Source: Actinophytocola sp036378875
GTDB taxonomy: Bacteria > Actinomycetota > Actinomycetes > Mycobacteriales > Pseudonocardiaceae
NCBI RefSeq assembly: GCF_036378875.1
Contig: NZ_DASUVO010000093.1
Location: 1-64,000, forward strand
DNA length: 64,000 nucleotides
Reading direction: 5' to 3'
How positions within the stretch are numbered: position 1 is the stretch's first letter; every line of letters starts with the position of its first letter. The notes beneath the pieces are model-generated. The model was not told the DNA's origin. It saw only the letters and a list, made by a program, of their open reading frames with translations, and did no database searches. This document shows, one piece after another, positions 50,019 through 57,922 of the stretch. A program made the translations under genes and the position numbers.

Positions 50019-51572
50019 TCAGAGCAGCGGCGGCACCATGGCCTCGATCAGGTGCGGCCCCGGTTCGGCGAGGGCCTTCGCGAACTGGTCGGCCAGCTCC
50101 TCGGCCGTGGTGGCCCGCGACGCCGGCACGCCCATGCCCCGTGACATCGACACGAAGTCCAGGTCCGGCCCGGCCAGGTCGAGCAACTGCTGCGCCTTCG
50201 GGCCTGCCTCCGACGCGCCGACCCGCGACAGCTCCATCCTCAGGATCGCGTACGCGCGGTTGTTCAGCAGCACGGTCGTCACGTCGAGCCCTTCGCGGGC
50301 CATCGACCACAGCGCGGACGCCGTGTACATGGCGCTGCCGTCCGCCTGCAGACAGACCACGGGCCGGTCGGGGCACGCGACCGCGGCACCCACCGCCACG
50401 GGCAGGCCCTGCCCGATCGCGCCGCCGGTCAGCGTCAGCACGTCGTGGCGGGGCGCGCCGGCCGTCGTCATGGGGATCATGAGCCCCGACGTGTTGGCCT
50501 CGTCGGACACGATCGCGCCCTCGGGCAGCAGTGCGCCGATGACCTCGGTCCAGTTCTGCGGCGTCAGCGCACCGGACGGCACCGCCGGGCGGGAGGCCGG
50601 CTGCAACACCGGCTCCGTGTCCGAGGCGACCATGTCCGCGAGGTTCTCGAGCGCGCCGGTGCCGTCCTCGCCCAGGACGGAGAGCACGTGCACGGTGCAG
50701 CCGTCCGGCACCAGCTCCGAGGCCTTGCCGGGGTAGGCGAAGAAAGACACGGGCGACTTGGCGCCCACGAGGACCAGGTGCTTGACGTCGGTGAGCTGCC
50801 ACTGCACCTGCTCGGCCAGGTACCCGAGCCGCTCGACGTTCGGCAGGCCGGCGCCACGCTCGATGCGGGCGGGGAACGTCTCGGCGAACAGCTTCACGCC
50901 GGTCGCGGCGGCGATCCGGCTGGCGGCACGCAGGCCACGTTCGCGTGTCGTGCCGTGGCCGAGCAGCAGCACGACCGGCTCACCGCCCCGCACCACGTTG
51001 GCGATCTCCGCCACCCGGTCGTCCTCGACGGGCTGTGCGGCGACCGGCTCGACCTGGTCACCGACCACACCGCCGTCGGACCACGACACGTCGGCGGGCA
51101 GCACGAGGTTGGCGATCTGGCCCGGCGGCTGCATGGCGGCGGCGACCGCGGCGGCCGCGTCCGCGCCCACCTCCTTGGCCAGGTGCGAGGTCCTGGACCA
51201 GCCGCCGAGCCAACCGGTGAGCGCGTCGATGTCGGACTCGAGGGGCGCGTCGAAACCCTTGTGGTAGCGGGCGTGGTCGCCGATCACGTTGACGATCGGG
51301 GTGTGCGCGCGGCGTGCGTTGTGCAGGTTCGCGAGGCCGTTGGCCATCCCGGGGCCCAGGTGCAGCAGCGTGGCGGCGGGCCGGTCGGCCATCCGGCCGT
51401 AGCCGTCGGCCGCGCCGGTGACCACCCCCTCGAACAGGGACAGCACGGCCCGCATCTCCGGCACGGCGTCGAGCGCGGCGACGAAGTGCATCTCGGAGGT
51501 GCCGGGGTTCGCGAAGCAGACGTCGACGCCGCCGTCGACGAGTGTCCGCAGGAGCGCCTTGGCGCCGTTCAT
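50019..51572 (-). CDS. ThDP-dependent enzyme, acetolactate-synthase-like
   Basis: 517 residues from ATG 51572, which has GAGGAG upstream. ThDP enzyme with the catalytic Glu in VLSLFEGVVTGAADGYGRM and the C-terminal cofactor region ADGSAMYTASALWSMAREGL ending in VLLNN. Here the usual G-D-G triplet reads A-D-G. It resembles benzoylformate-decarboxylase/ALS-like proteins rather than true IlvB, so the substrate is a 2-oxo acid of unknown type. It overlies the GlcD-type gene on the same strand, 53 bp apart; joint use of a hydroxy/oxo-acid route is plausible. Confidence 0.8.
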   Translation of the reverse strand: MNGAKALLRTLVDGGVDVCFANPGTSEMHFVAALDAVPEMRAVLSLFEGVVTGAADGYGRMADRPAATLLHLGPGMANGLANLHNARRAHTPIVNVIGDHARYHKGFDAPLESDIDALTGWLGGWSRTSHLAKEVGADAAAAVAAAMQPPGQIANLVLPADVSWSDGGVVGDQVEPVAAQPVEDDRVAEIANVVRGGEPVVLLLGHGTTRERGLRAASRIAAATGVKLFAETFPARIERGAGLPNVERLGYLAEQVQWQLTDVKHLVLVGAKSPVSFFAYPGKASELVPDGCTVHVLSVLGEDGTGALENLADMVASDTEPVLQPASRPAVPSGALTPQNWTEVIGALLPEGAIVSDEANTSGLMIPMTTAGAPRHDVLTLTGGAIGQGLPVAVGAAVACPDRPVVCLQADGSAMYTASALWSMAREGLDVTTVLLNNRAYAILRMELSRVGASEAGPKAQQLLDLAGPDLDFVSMSRGMGVPASRATTAEELADQFAKALAEPGPHLIEAMVPPLL

Positions 51573-51624
51573 GTCGTTTGTCTCCTCTGTTGAATTGCCT
51601 CGCTGCCGCTCGGCGTTCGCGGGC

Positions 51625-52998
51625 TCAGTCAAAGAGGACGCCGGGATTGAGGATGCCCTGCGGGTCGAACGCGTGCTTGACCCGACGCATCAGCTCGATC
51701 TTGTCGGGGTCCTCCAGCTCGAGGAAGTGCCGCTTCTTCTCGCGGCCGATGCCGTGCTCGCCGGAGATCGCGCCGCCCAGCGCCATGCCGGCGGCGAACA
51801 GCTCGTGCAGGACGCGGTGGCGCACCTCGGGGTCCTTCTGGAACACGGCGAGGTGCACGTTGCCGTCGCCGGCGTGCCCGCAGCCGACCACCAGCGTCTG
51901 GTTGCTCTGTGCGACCTGGAGGACCTTCGTGAAGAACTCCGGCAGGGACGACCTCGGCAGCACGGTGTCGATGATGTCGTCGGCGTCGGCGCCCTTGGCC
52001 GTGAAGAACGCCTTCTCGCGGGCCTCGATGAGCTTGCGGGCGGCGCCGCCCGGCAGCGCGTACATGTCCAGCGCGCCCAGCTCGGTGACCAGCTCGCCGG
52101 CCGCCTCCAGGTCCTCCGCCAGCCGCGCGGCGGAGTTGTTCTCCAGCATGACCACGAGGAAGGCCTGCGCCTTCTCCTTGATCTCGTCCGGGATGCCGAG
52201 CTGCAGGTCGTGCGTGTAGGTGATGGCGCCCATGGTGAGCGCGTCGATGTACTCGAGGATCAGCGGGCCGAGCCCGGAGCCCACGACCTTCGGCACGGCG
52301 CCCATGACGGTGGCGAGGTCGGGGAACGGCGCGAGCAGCGTGGCCTGCTCGGCCATCCGGGGCTGGAGCTTCAGCACGGCCTCGGTGACCAGGGCGAGCG
52401 TGCCCTCGGAGCCGACGATGAGCTGGGTGAGGTCGTAGCCGGTGGACGCCTTGACGAACTTGCCGCCGGTGCGGATGACCTCGCCGGTGGGCAGCGCGGC
52501 CTGCAGGCCCAGCACGTGGTTGCGGGTGACGCCGTACTTGACCGCGCGCATGCCGCCGGCGTTCGTGTTGACGTTGCCGCCGAGGCTCGCGGACAGCTCA
52601 CCGGGGTAGACCGGGTAGACGAGGCCAACCGCAGCGGTCGCCTCCTCCAGCTCGGTGAGCGTGACGCCCGGCTGGACGACGGCCACGTGGTTGACCGTGT
52701 CGATCTCCAGGATCTGGTTCATCCGTTCGAAGGACACGAGGATGCCGTCCGAGCGCGGAATGGCGGAGCCGCACAGACCGCTGCCGCTGCCGCGGGCGGT
52801 CACCGGCGTCGAGGTCTCCGCGGCGAGCACGAGGATCGCCGCCACCTCCTCCGCGCTGCCGGGCCGCACGACGTGCGCGGGTTTCGTCGGCGTCGCGCCG
52901 AGCGTCTCGTCGTGCGTGTAGTCGTCACCGATCGCCTCACCGGTGAGCACGTGCGCAGGCCCGACGATCTCCTCGAGCCGAGCCGCGATGTCCGACAT
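51625..52998 (-). CDS. FAD-linked oxidase, GlcD / D-lactate dehydrogenase type
   Basis: 457 residues from ATG 52998 (GGAGGA close upstream). FAD-binding PCMH domain: VTARGSGSGLCGSAIPRSDG, PGELSASLGGNVNTNAGG, VKYGVTRNHVLGLQ. C-terminal oxidase domain with VVGCGHAGDGNVHLAVF and AISGEHGIGREKKRHFLE. It oxidises a 2-hydroxy acid (glycolate or D-lactate) to a 2-oxo acid, which could feed the ThDP enzyme downstream. Substrate not fixed. Confidence 0.88.
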   Translation of the reverse strand: MSDIAARLEEIVGPAHVLTGEAIGDDYTHDETLGATPTKPAHVVRPGSAEEVAAILVLAAETSTPVTARGSGSGLCGSAIPRSDGILVSFERMNQILEIDTVNHVAVVQPGVTLTELEEATAAVGLVYPVYPGELSASLGGNVNTNAGGMRAVKYGVTRNHVLGLQAALPTGEVIRTGGKFVKASTGYDLTQLIVGSEGTLALVTEAVLKLQPRMAEQATLLAPFPDLATVMGAVPKVVGSGLGPLILEYIDALTMGAITYTHDLQLGIPDEIKEKAQAFLVVMLENNSAARLAEDLEAAGELVTELGALDMYALPGGAARKLIEAREKAFFTAKGADADDIIDTVLPRSSLPEFFTKVLQVAQSNQTLVVGCGHAGDGNVHLAVFQKDPEVRHRVLHELFAAGMALGGAISGEHGIGREKKRHFLELEDPDKIELMRRVKHAFDPQGILNPGVLFD

Positions 52999-53040
52999 TG
53001 GACTCCTCCTAGCTACGTCACGGCCACATTAGTCTGCTGA

Positions 53041-54048
53041 TCAGCGTGGTGACATCCGTGGCGGCGCCGGTGTCCTGCCCAGTACGACGTCGGCACCCGT
53101 TCGGGCCAACGACGGTGCCATCTGGATGCCGTAACCGCCCTGTCCGGCGAAGAACACGAACCCGGGATGGTCGGGCCACGCACCGACGACAGGCTGCCGG
53201 TCGGCCACGAACGAGCGCAGCCCGGCCCACGCGGTGTGCACGGACCGCAGCCCGAGCGTGGTGGCGGCGTTGACCCGTTCGATGGCGATGGCCACGTCGA
53301 GGTCGTCGGGCCTGGCGTCGCCCGGCTCGGTGGGGGTCTCGTCCGCCGGGGAGATGAGCAGGTGGCCGCTCTCCGGGCGGAAGTAGAACCGGTCGGCGGC
53401 GTCGGCGACCAGCGGCCAGCCGGGGTCGACGTCCGCGCGGGCGAGGGCGATCGTACGACGCAGGGGCTGGAGCCCGATGGTCGGCACGCCAGCCAGTTCG
53501 GCGATCCGGTCGGCCCAGGCGCCGGCCGCGTCGACCACCGCGTCGACCCTGAGCCCGTTCACCACCCAGCCGTCGCCGGCCCTGCGCACCTCGGTCACCG
53601 GTTCGCCGGTGCGGATCTCGCCGCCGCGCTGCTTCACGCCGCGGACGTACCGGGCATGCAGGGCCATGACGTCGATGTCCATGGCCGTCCGGTCGATGGC
53701 GGCGGCCAGTGGCGTGCGCAGGATCGGGCACAGCTCGACGGCCTGTGCCGGGGTGAGGGGTTCGGCGTCGAGCGCACGGAGGTGGTCGACACCCTCGTCG
53801 TCGACCGCGATCCACAGGCTGGGGTGCGGGGTGAGGATGCCGTCGCCGAACAGTGGTCCACTGGCCACCGTGTGTTCGCGGACGGCGCCGTCGCCGTAGC
53901 TGGGTGCGTAGATGGCGGCCGAGCGGCCGGTGGTGTGCCGTGCCAGCTCGGGTTCGGCCTCGAAGAGGACGACCTTGACGTGCTCGGCCAGCTCGTACGC
54001 GATGGAGACGCCGGCGATCCCGCCACCGATGACCACGATCATGCTCAC
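53041..54048 (-). CDS. FAD-dependent amino-acid oxidase-like protein (DAO family)
   Basis: 335 residues from GTG 54048 (ATG 54042 equally possible; no clear ribosome-binding site). N-terminal dinucleotide motif VVIGGGIAGVSIAYELAE, then RSAAIYAPSYGDGAV, a late FYFRPESGHLLISPADETPTE and HTAWAGLRSFVADRQPVVGAWP, typical of glycine/D-amino-acid oxidases. Cofactor FAD; substrate amine unknown. It is divergent from the erm leader. Confidence 0.85.
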   Translation of the reverse strand: MSMIVVIGGGIAGVSIAYELAEHVKVVLFEAEPELARHTTGRSAAIYAPSYGDGAVREHTVASGPLFGDGILTPHPSLWIAVDDEGVDHLRALDAEPLTPAQAVELCPILRTPLAAAIDRTAMDIDVMALHARYVRGVKQRGGEIRTGEPVTEVRRAGDGWVVNGLRVDAVVDAAGAWADRIAELAGVPTIGLQPLRRTIALARADVDPGWPLVADAADRFYFRPESGHLLISPADETPTEPGDARPDDLDVAIAIERVNAATTLGLRSVHTAWAGLRSFVADRQPVVGAWPDHPGFVFFAGQGGYGIQMAPSLARTGADVVLGRTPAPPRMSPR

Positions 54049-54087
54049 GAGCTTAATTCGTTTGCCGGTGTGATTACCGTGTCCGGT

Positions 54088-54120
54088 ATGAGCGCGTTCT
54101 TAAGGCTGCGCCGTCGCTGA
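54088..54120 (+). CDS. Leader peptide MSAFLRLRRR (erm attenuator)
   Basis: An 11-codon frame (ATG 54088 to TGA 54120) lies 90 bp before the erm start. It contains R-L-R, the +X+ arrest motif at which macrolide-bound ribosomes stall in known Erm leaders such as ErmDL. It is followed directly by the complementary segments listed as the attenuator. No ribosome-binding site is obvious, so it may be leaderless. The role is inferred. Confidence 0.6.
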   Translation: MSAFLRLRRR

Positions 54121-54199
54121 CAGCGGCGGTCTGATCCTTCTTCCGGCGTTTCCGCCGCTGTCTCCAAGCAGCCTCTGCTCGGTTCTTCCTGGCTTGGAG
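54111..54199 (+). promoter_or_regulatory. Candidate ribosome-mediated attenuator of erm
   Basis: Four segments can pair in alternatives. Segment 1 (54111-54116, within the leader's last Arg codons) with segment 2 (54124-54129). Segment 2 in full, CAGCGGCGG 54121-54129, with segment 3, CCGCCGCTG 54152-54160 (perfect 9 bp). CTCCAAGC 54162-54169 with GCTTGGAG 54192-54199 (perfect 8 bp), which contains the TTGGAG ribosome-binding site of erm. AGGCTGC in the leader (54103-54109) can also pair with GCAGCCT (54168-54174) and compete with the last hairpin. Stalling on the leader would shift these pairings. The exact scheme is a proposal. Confidence 0.55.
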
Positions 54200-54210
54200 T
54201 CAGTCCTCCC

Positions 54211-55029
54211 ATGCGTTCTCACTCGCGGCGTCCCGCCGCGACCTCTTCCGGTGTGCACCTGCTTTCCGACCACCGCGTGATCGACGGCCTGGTCCGCGCG
54301 GCCGATCTCGGCGACGACGACCTCGTGATCGACTTCGGCGCGGGTCCCGGCACGATCACCGCCCCGCTGGCCCACACGGGCGCCCGAGTGCTGGCGGTCG
54401 AACGCGACGCGCGGTTCGTCGACGCACTGCGCCGCCGGTTCGCGACCCGCCCCTCGGTCCGCGTCGTGCACGAGGACCTGCGCACCGTCCGCCTGCCGAG
54501 ACGGTCTTTTTCCGTCGTGGCAAGCATTCCGTTCGCGGTTTCCACGCCGTTGCTACGCCGGCTGCTGACCCCGGTCGGCGGTGGCTTCTCACGCGCGGAG
54601 CTGGTGGTGGAGTGGGGCCTGGCGAAACGGCTCACGGCCGCGTACGCCCGCGATCTCGAGTCGGCGTGGTGGTCGTCCCGGTTCACGCTGACCGTCCGGC
54701 GCCGCGTGCCGGCCCGCTGTTTCTCACCCGCACCTCGCGTGGACGCGGCACACCTCGCCGTCCGCCCTCGGTCCGATGTGGACCGTCGGACCGCCGCGGT
54801 GCTGTGGGCACTGCTGTCGGCGGCCTACGACCGGCCGCGGGACCGCGCCCGCACGGCACTGAACGGCCTGGCCCCGCGACGACTCACCCACCGCCTGCTG
54901 GGAGAGAAACCCGCACCGGAGATCCACATCGGACAGTGGCTGACGATGGCCCGCATCCTGTCAGCCGACCGAAGCGTCGTCCCCCCACCGCTCCCCGCGG
55001 ACGTGGTCAGAGGCGCCACGCTTCCATGA
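54211..55029 (+). CDS. Erm-type 23S rRNA adenine-N6 methyltransferase
   Basis: 272 residues. Rossmann methyltransferase of the Erm/KsgA type: LLSDHRVIDGLVRAADLG, SAM motif I DFGAGPGTIT, VLAVERD, VVHEDLRTV and the target-adenine motif in VVASIPFAVSTPLLRRLL. There the conserved Asn of the N-I-P-F/Y motif is Ser, which is unusual and could affect activity. The C-terminal part is Arg-rich (RPRDRARTALNGLAPRRL), common in actinobacterial Erm proteins. Expected role: methylation of A2058 giving resistance to macrolides, lincosamides and streptogramin B; KsgA-like housekeeping is less likely from context. TTGGAG is 11 bases upstream of the ATG. Confidence 0.8.
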   Translation: MRSHSRRPAATSSGVHLLSDHRVIDGLVRAADLGDDDLVIDFGAGPGTITAPLAHTGARVLAVERDARFVDALRRRFATRPSVRVVHEDLRTVRLPRRSFSVVASIPFAVSTPLLRRLLTPVGGGFSRAELVVEWGLAKRLTAAYARDLESAWWSSRFTLTVRRRVPARCFSPAPRVDAAHLAVRPRSDVDRRTAAVLWALLSAAYDRPRDRARTALNGLAPRRLTHRLLGEKPAPEIHIGQWLTMARILSADRSVVPPPLPADVVRGATLP

Positions 55030-55928
55030 CGTCGAACGGTTTCGCCGTCTTGGCCGGGGATCGTTCCACCATGTCGCCGTAGACCGGGTCGGTCAGGGCC
55101 TCGTCGATGGCCTTCAGCACGTCGTCGTCGAGGCCGACGGGCGTGTCGGAAATGTTGTCCGCCAACTGCTCCGGGCGCGATATGCCGATGATCGCACTCG
55201 ATACCGCCGGATTGTGCAGTACCCACGCCAACGCCAGGCGCGGCAGCGTGGTGCCGAGGTCGGCCGCGATGGGCACCAATCGTTGTACCGCCTCGAGCAC
55301 GGGCTTTCCCATGTACCGGCTGACAAACCGCGCACCGCGTTCCCGCACCGCGCGACTGCCCGGCGGCAGTGGCGCACCGGGTAGGTACTTGCCGGCCAGC
55401 ACGCCCTGCGCCAACGGCGACCACACGAGCTGCCCCATCCCGAGCGACACGCACGCCGGCACGACCTCCGCCTCGATCACCCGCCACAGCAACGAATACT
55501 GCGACTGGTTCGAGATCAGGGGCACGTGCAGGTCCTTCGCGATGGCCGCCGCGGCATGGATCTGCGCCGCGGTCCACTCGGAAACCCCGACGTACAACAC
55601 CTTTCCGGCACGCACGAGGTCCGCGAAGACGAGCATCGTCTCCTCGAGCGGCGTCTCGTCGTCGAACCGGTGGGCCTGGTACAGGTCCAGGTGGTCGGTG
55701 CGCAATCGGCGCAGCGACGCGGCGCAGCTCTCCATGACGTGCTTGCGGGACAGGCCGCGGTCGTTCGGCCCAGGACCGGACGACAGGCACCTTCGTCATG
55801 ATCTGCACCGACTCACGCCGCACCCCCGCGAGGGCGTCGCCGAGGATCTCCTCGGCGACGCCGTACCGTGGCGCGCCACAGATGTCGGCGGTGTCGAAGG
55901 TCGTGGTGCGAAACACGGCGCGGGACAA
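55007..55928 (-). pseudogene. Aldo/keto reductase pseudogene (frameshifted, N-terminus missing)
   Basis: The downstream frame (ATG 55735 to stop 55009-55007) reads as residues from MESCAASLRRL to the C-terminus of an aldo/keto reductase, very similar to the intact enzyme at 6469-7479 (YQAHRFDDETPLEETML, SNQSQYSLLWRVIEAEVVP). Upstream, in another frame, the expected TTFDTADICGAPRYGVAEEI and IMTKVPVV appear, so one base was gained or lost near 55790. The first roughly 35 residues (beta-alpha 1) are absent. The catalytic Lys and His lie in different frames. It overlaps the erm stop by 23 bp. Non-functional unless frameshifting occurs. Confidence 0.75.
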
Positions 55929-56013
55929 ACCTTCCCTTGTCAGACATACCGCATAGTTGGGCGGAAACCGGACCGCCAGTTGAACTCACCGTTCCAAATG
56001 GACACAATGCGCT

Positions 56014-56901
56014 CTAGTCCGCGGAATAGTGGCCCTTCTCGATGTCGGCGATGAGGCCGGGCTGGACCGGCTGCCAGCCGAACCGCTGCCGGGTCAGGGC
56101 CGTCGAGCACCAGACGTCTATCGCGAGGAAGCGGCCGAGCCAGCCGAAGTGGTCGTCCACCTGCTCACGGGGGACGGAGACCACCGGTAGCGCGAGGTAC
56201 CGGCCGATGGCTTCGGCGATGTCGCGGATCGGCACCGCTTCCTCGGCGATCGCGTGCAGGCGGGTTGCCGCGGGCGCCTGCTCCAGAGCCAGGCGGAACA
56301 GGTGTGCTGCGTCGAGCCGGTGGGTTGCGGCCCAGCGGTTCGTGCCGTCGCCGGGGTATGCCGAGACACCCTTGGCGCGGGCGGTTTCGACGAGGGTGTG
56401 GACGAAGCCGCGGTCGCCCTCGCCGTGCACTGACGGTGGGAGTCGCATGATCGACACCCGGACACCGCGCTCGGCGAACGACAGCGCGGCCTCGTCGGAG
56501 ACGGAACGGGGCCACGCGGGATCGGTCGGGTCGTCCTCCGTCGCCGGGCGCCCCGGTGCGAGAGCGGCGGCTCCCGAGGAGACGACCAGTGGCCGGTCGG
56601 ATCCGGCGAGCACCTCACCCATCGCCTCGATCGCCTGCCGGTCCGTCTCGATGGCGCCAAGGTAGTTGGCGAAGTCGTGGTTGAACGCGGTGTGGATCAC
56701 GCCTTCCGCGTCGGCCGCGCCGCGGCGCAGGCTGTCCGGGTCGTCGAGGGCGCCGCGGAGCACCTCGGCGCCGGCCGCCGCGACCGCCGCGACACCCGTG
56801 TCCGAGCGAGCGAGCCCGACGACCCGATGTCCCGCGTCCAGCAGCTCGCGGACGACGGCGGAGCCGACGAACCCGGTCGCGCCGGTGACGAACACACGCA
56901 T
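56014..56901 (-). CDS. NAD-dependent epimerase/dehydratase-like SDR
   Basis: 295 residues from ATG 56901 (AAGGAG eight bases upstream; a GTG three codons earlier is too close to it). Extended SDR with VFVTGATGFVGSAVVREL and a truncated-looking active site (LSFAERGVRVSIMRLP replaces the usual YxxxK region), so catalysis is uncertain. Similar proteins are annotated as sugar-nucleotide epimerases or NAD(P)H-binding reductases. It is divergent from the LysR regulator and probably regulated by it. Confidence 0.78.
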   Translation of the reverse strand: MRVFVTGATGFVGSAVVRELLDAGHRVVGLARSDTGVAAVAAAGAEVLRGALDDPDSLRRGAADAEGVIHTAFNHDFANYLGAIETDRQAIEAMGEVLAGSDRPLVVSSGAAALAPGRPATEDDPTDPAWPRSVSDEAALSFAERGVRVSIMRLPPSVHGEGDRGFVHTLVETARAKGVSAYPGDGTNRWAATHRLDAAHLFRLALEQAPAATRLHAIAEEAVPIRDIAEAIGRYLALPVVSVPREQVDDHFGWLGRFLAIDVWCSTALTRQRFGWQPVQPGLIADIEKGHYSAD

Positions 56902-57025
56902 GTGATGCACTCCTTGTTGGTTCGGGTCTGTGCGTCCAGCCTCTTACCGGAGAAGGTCTCCGGTCCAGGACCTGTTCCGCACCACGCAATACGTTTCAGG
57001 CATCACCGCAGCTAGAGTGGGCACG

Positions 57026-57922
57026 GTGACAGACCTCGACCTCCGGCTGGTCCGGTACTTCACCGTCGTCGCGGAACACAGACACTTCGGCCGGGCCGCC
57101 GCCGAGCTGCACGTCGCCCAGCCGTCGCTGAGCCGGCAGATCCGCCGTCTCGAACAGCAGCTGGGCGCCAACCTGCTGGACCGCACGCCGCAGGGCACCC
57201 GGCTCACCGAGGCCGGCGAGGTGTTCCTCCCGCTCGCGAAGGAACTGCTGCACTCGGCCACCAAGGCCGCGGCGAGCACCCAGGCCGCCGCCCAGCCCAG
57301 CCGGATCACCATCGGCTACATGACGGGCATCATCGTCACGCCGGCCGTGCGCGAGCTGCGCCGCCTACACCCGGAAGCCGACGTGCGGACCCTGCACCTG
57401 GACTGGAACGAACCAAGCACCGCACTGCTCGAACACCGGGTGGACGTGGCGGTGGCCCGGCTCCCGTTCCCCACTGACCAACTGCGGGTGACGGTCCTCT
57501 ACGACGAGCCAAGGGCCGTGCTCGTGCCACTGGACCACCGGCTGGCCGGCAAGGAGTCCGTCACCCTCGACGACATCGCCGACGAGCCCCTGCCCCGGGT
57601 GCCGGGCCACCCGCTTTGGGAGGCCTTCTGGCGCATCGACCCACGCCCAGACGGCCGGCCAGCACCAGACGGTCCCCTCGTCGAGGCGCTCGAGGACAAG
57701 ATCGAGCTCATCGCCGCCGGGCAGGCCGTGGCCATCGTCGCGATCGGCCACGGCGCCCCCTCCTTCCGGCGCGACGTCACCACGGTCCTCCTCGACGGCG
57801 TCGAGCCGAGCCACGTCGTGCTGGCCACCCGTGCCGGCGACCGCAACCGCCTGCTGGCGGCGTTCCGCAAGTGCGCGGAGGCCCACCTCACCGGTCCGGA
57901 CCTGGCTCCAGGAACGGCGTGA
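57026..57922 (+). CDS. LysR-family transcriptional regulator
   Basis: 298 residues from GTG 57026. Winged helix-turn-helix: LRLVRYFTVVAEHRHFGRAA, AQPSLSRQIRRLEQQLG, then the two-lobe effector domain (RITIGYMTGIIVTPAVREL). TAGAGT at 57013-57018, eight bases before the GTG, suggests a leaderless transcript. The neighbouring epimerase-like gene is transcribed away from it and is the natural target. The 3' end overlaps the convergent PH-domain gene by 35 bp. Confidence 0.88.
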   Translation: MTDLDLRLVRYFTVVAEHRHFGRAAAELHVAQPSLSRQIRRLEQQLGANLLDRTPQGTRLTEAGEVFLPLAKELLHSATKAAASTQAAAQPSRITIGYMTGIIVTPAVRELRRLHPEADVRTLHLDWNEPSTALLEHRVDVAVARLPFPTDQLRVTVLYDEPRAVLVPLDHRLAGKESVTLDDIADEPLPRVPGHPLWEAFWRIDPRPDGRPAPDGPLVEALEDKIELIAAGQAVAIVAIGHGAPSFRRDVTTVLLDGVEPSHVVLATRAGDRNRLLAAFRKCAEAHLTGPDLAPGTA

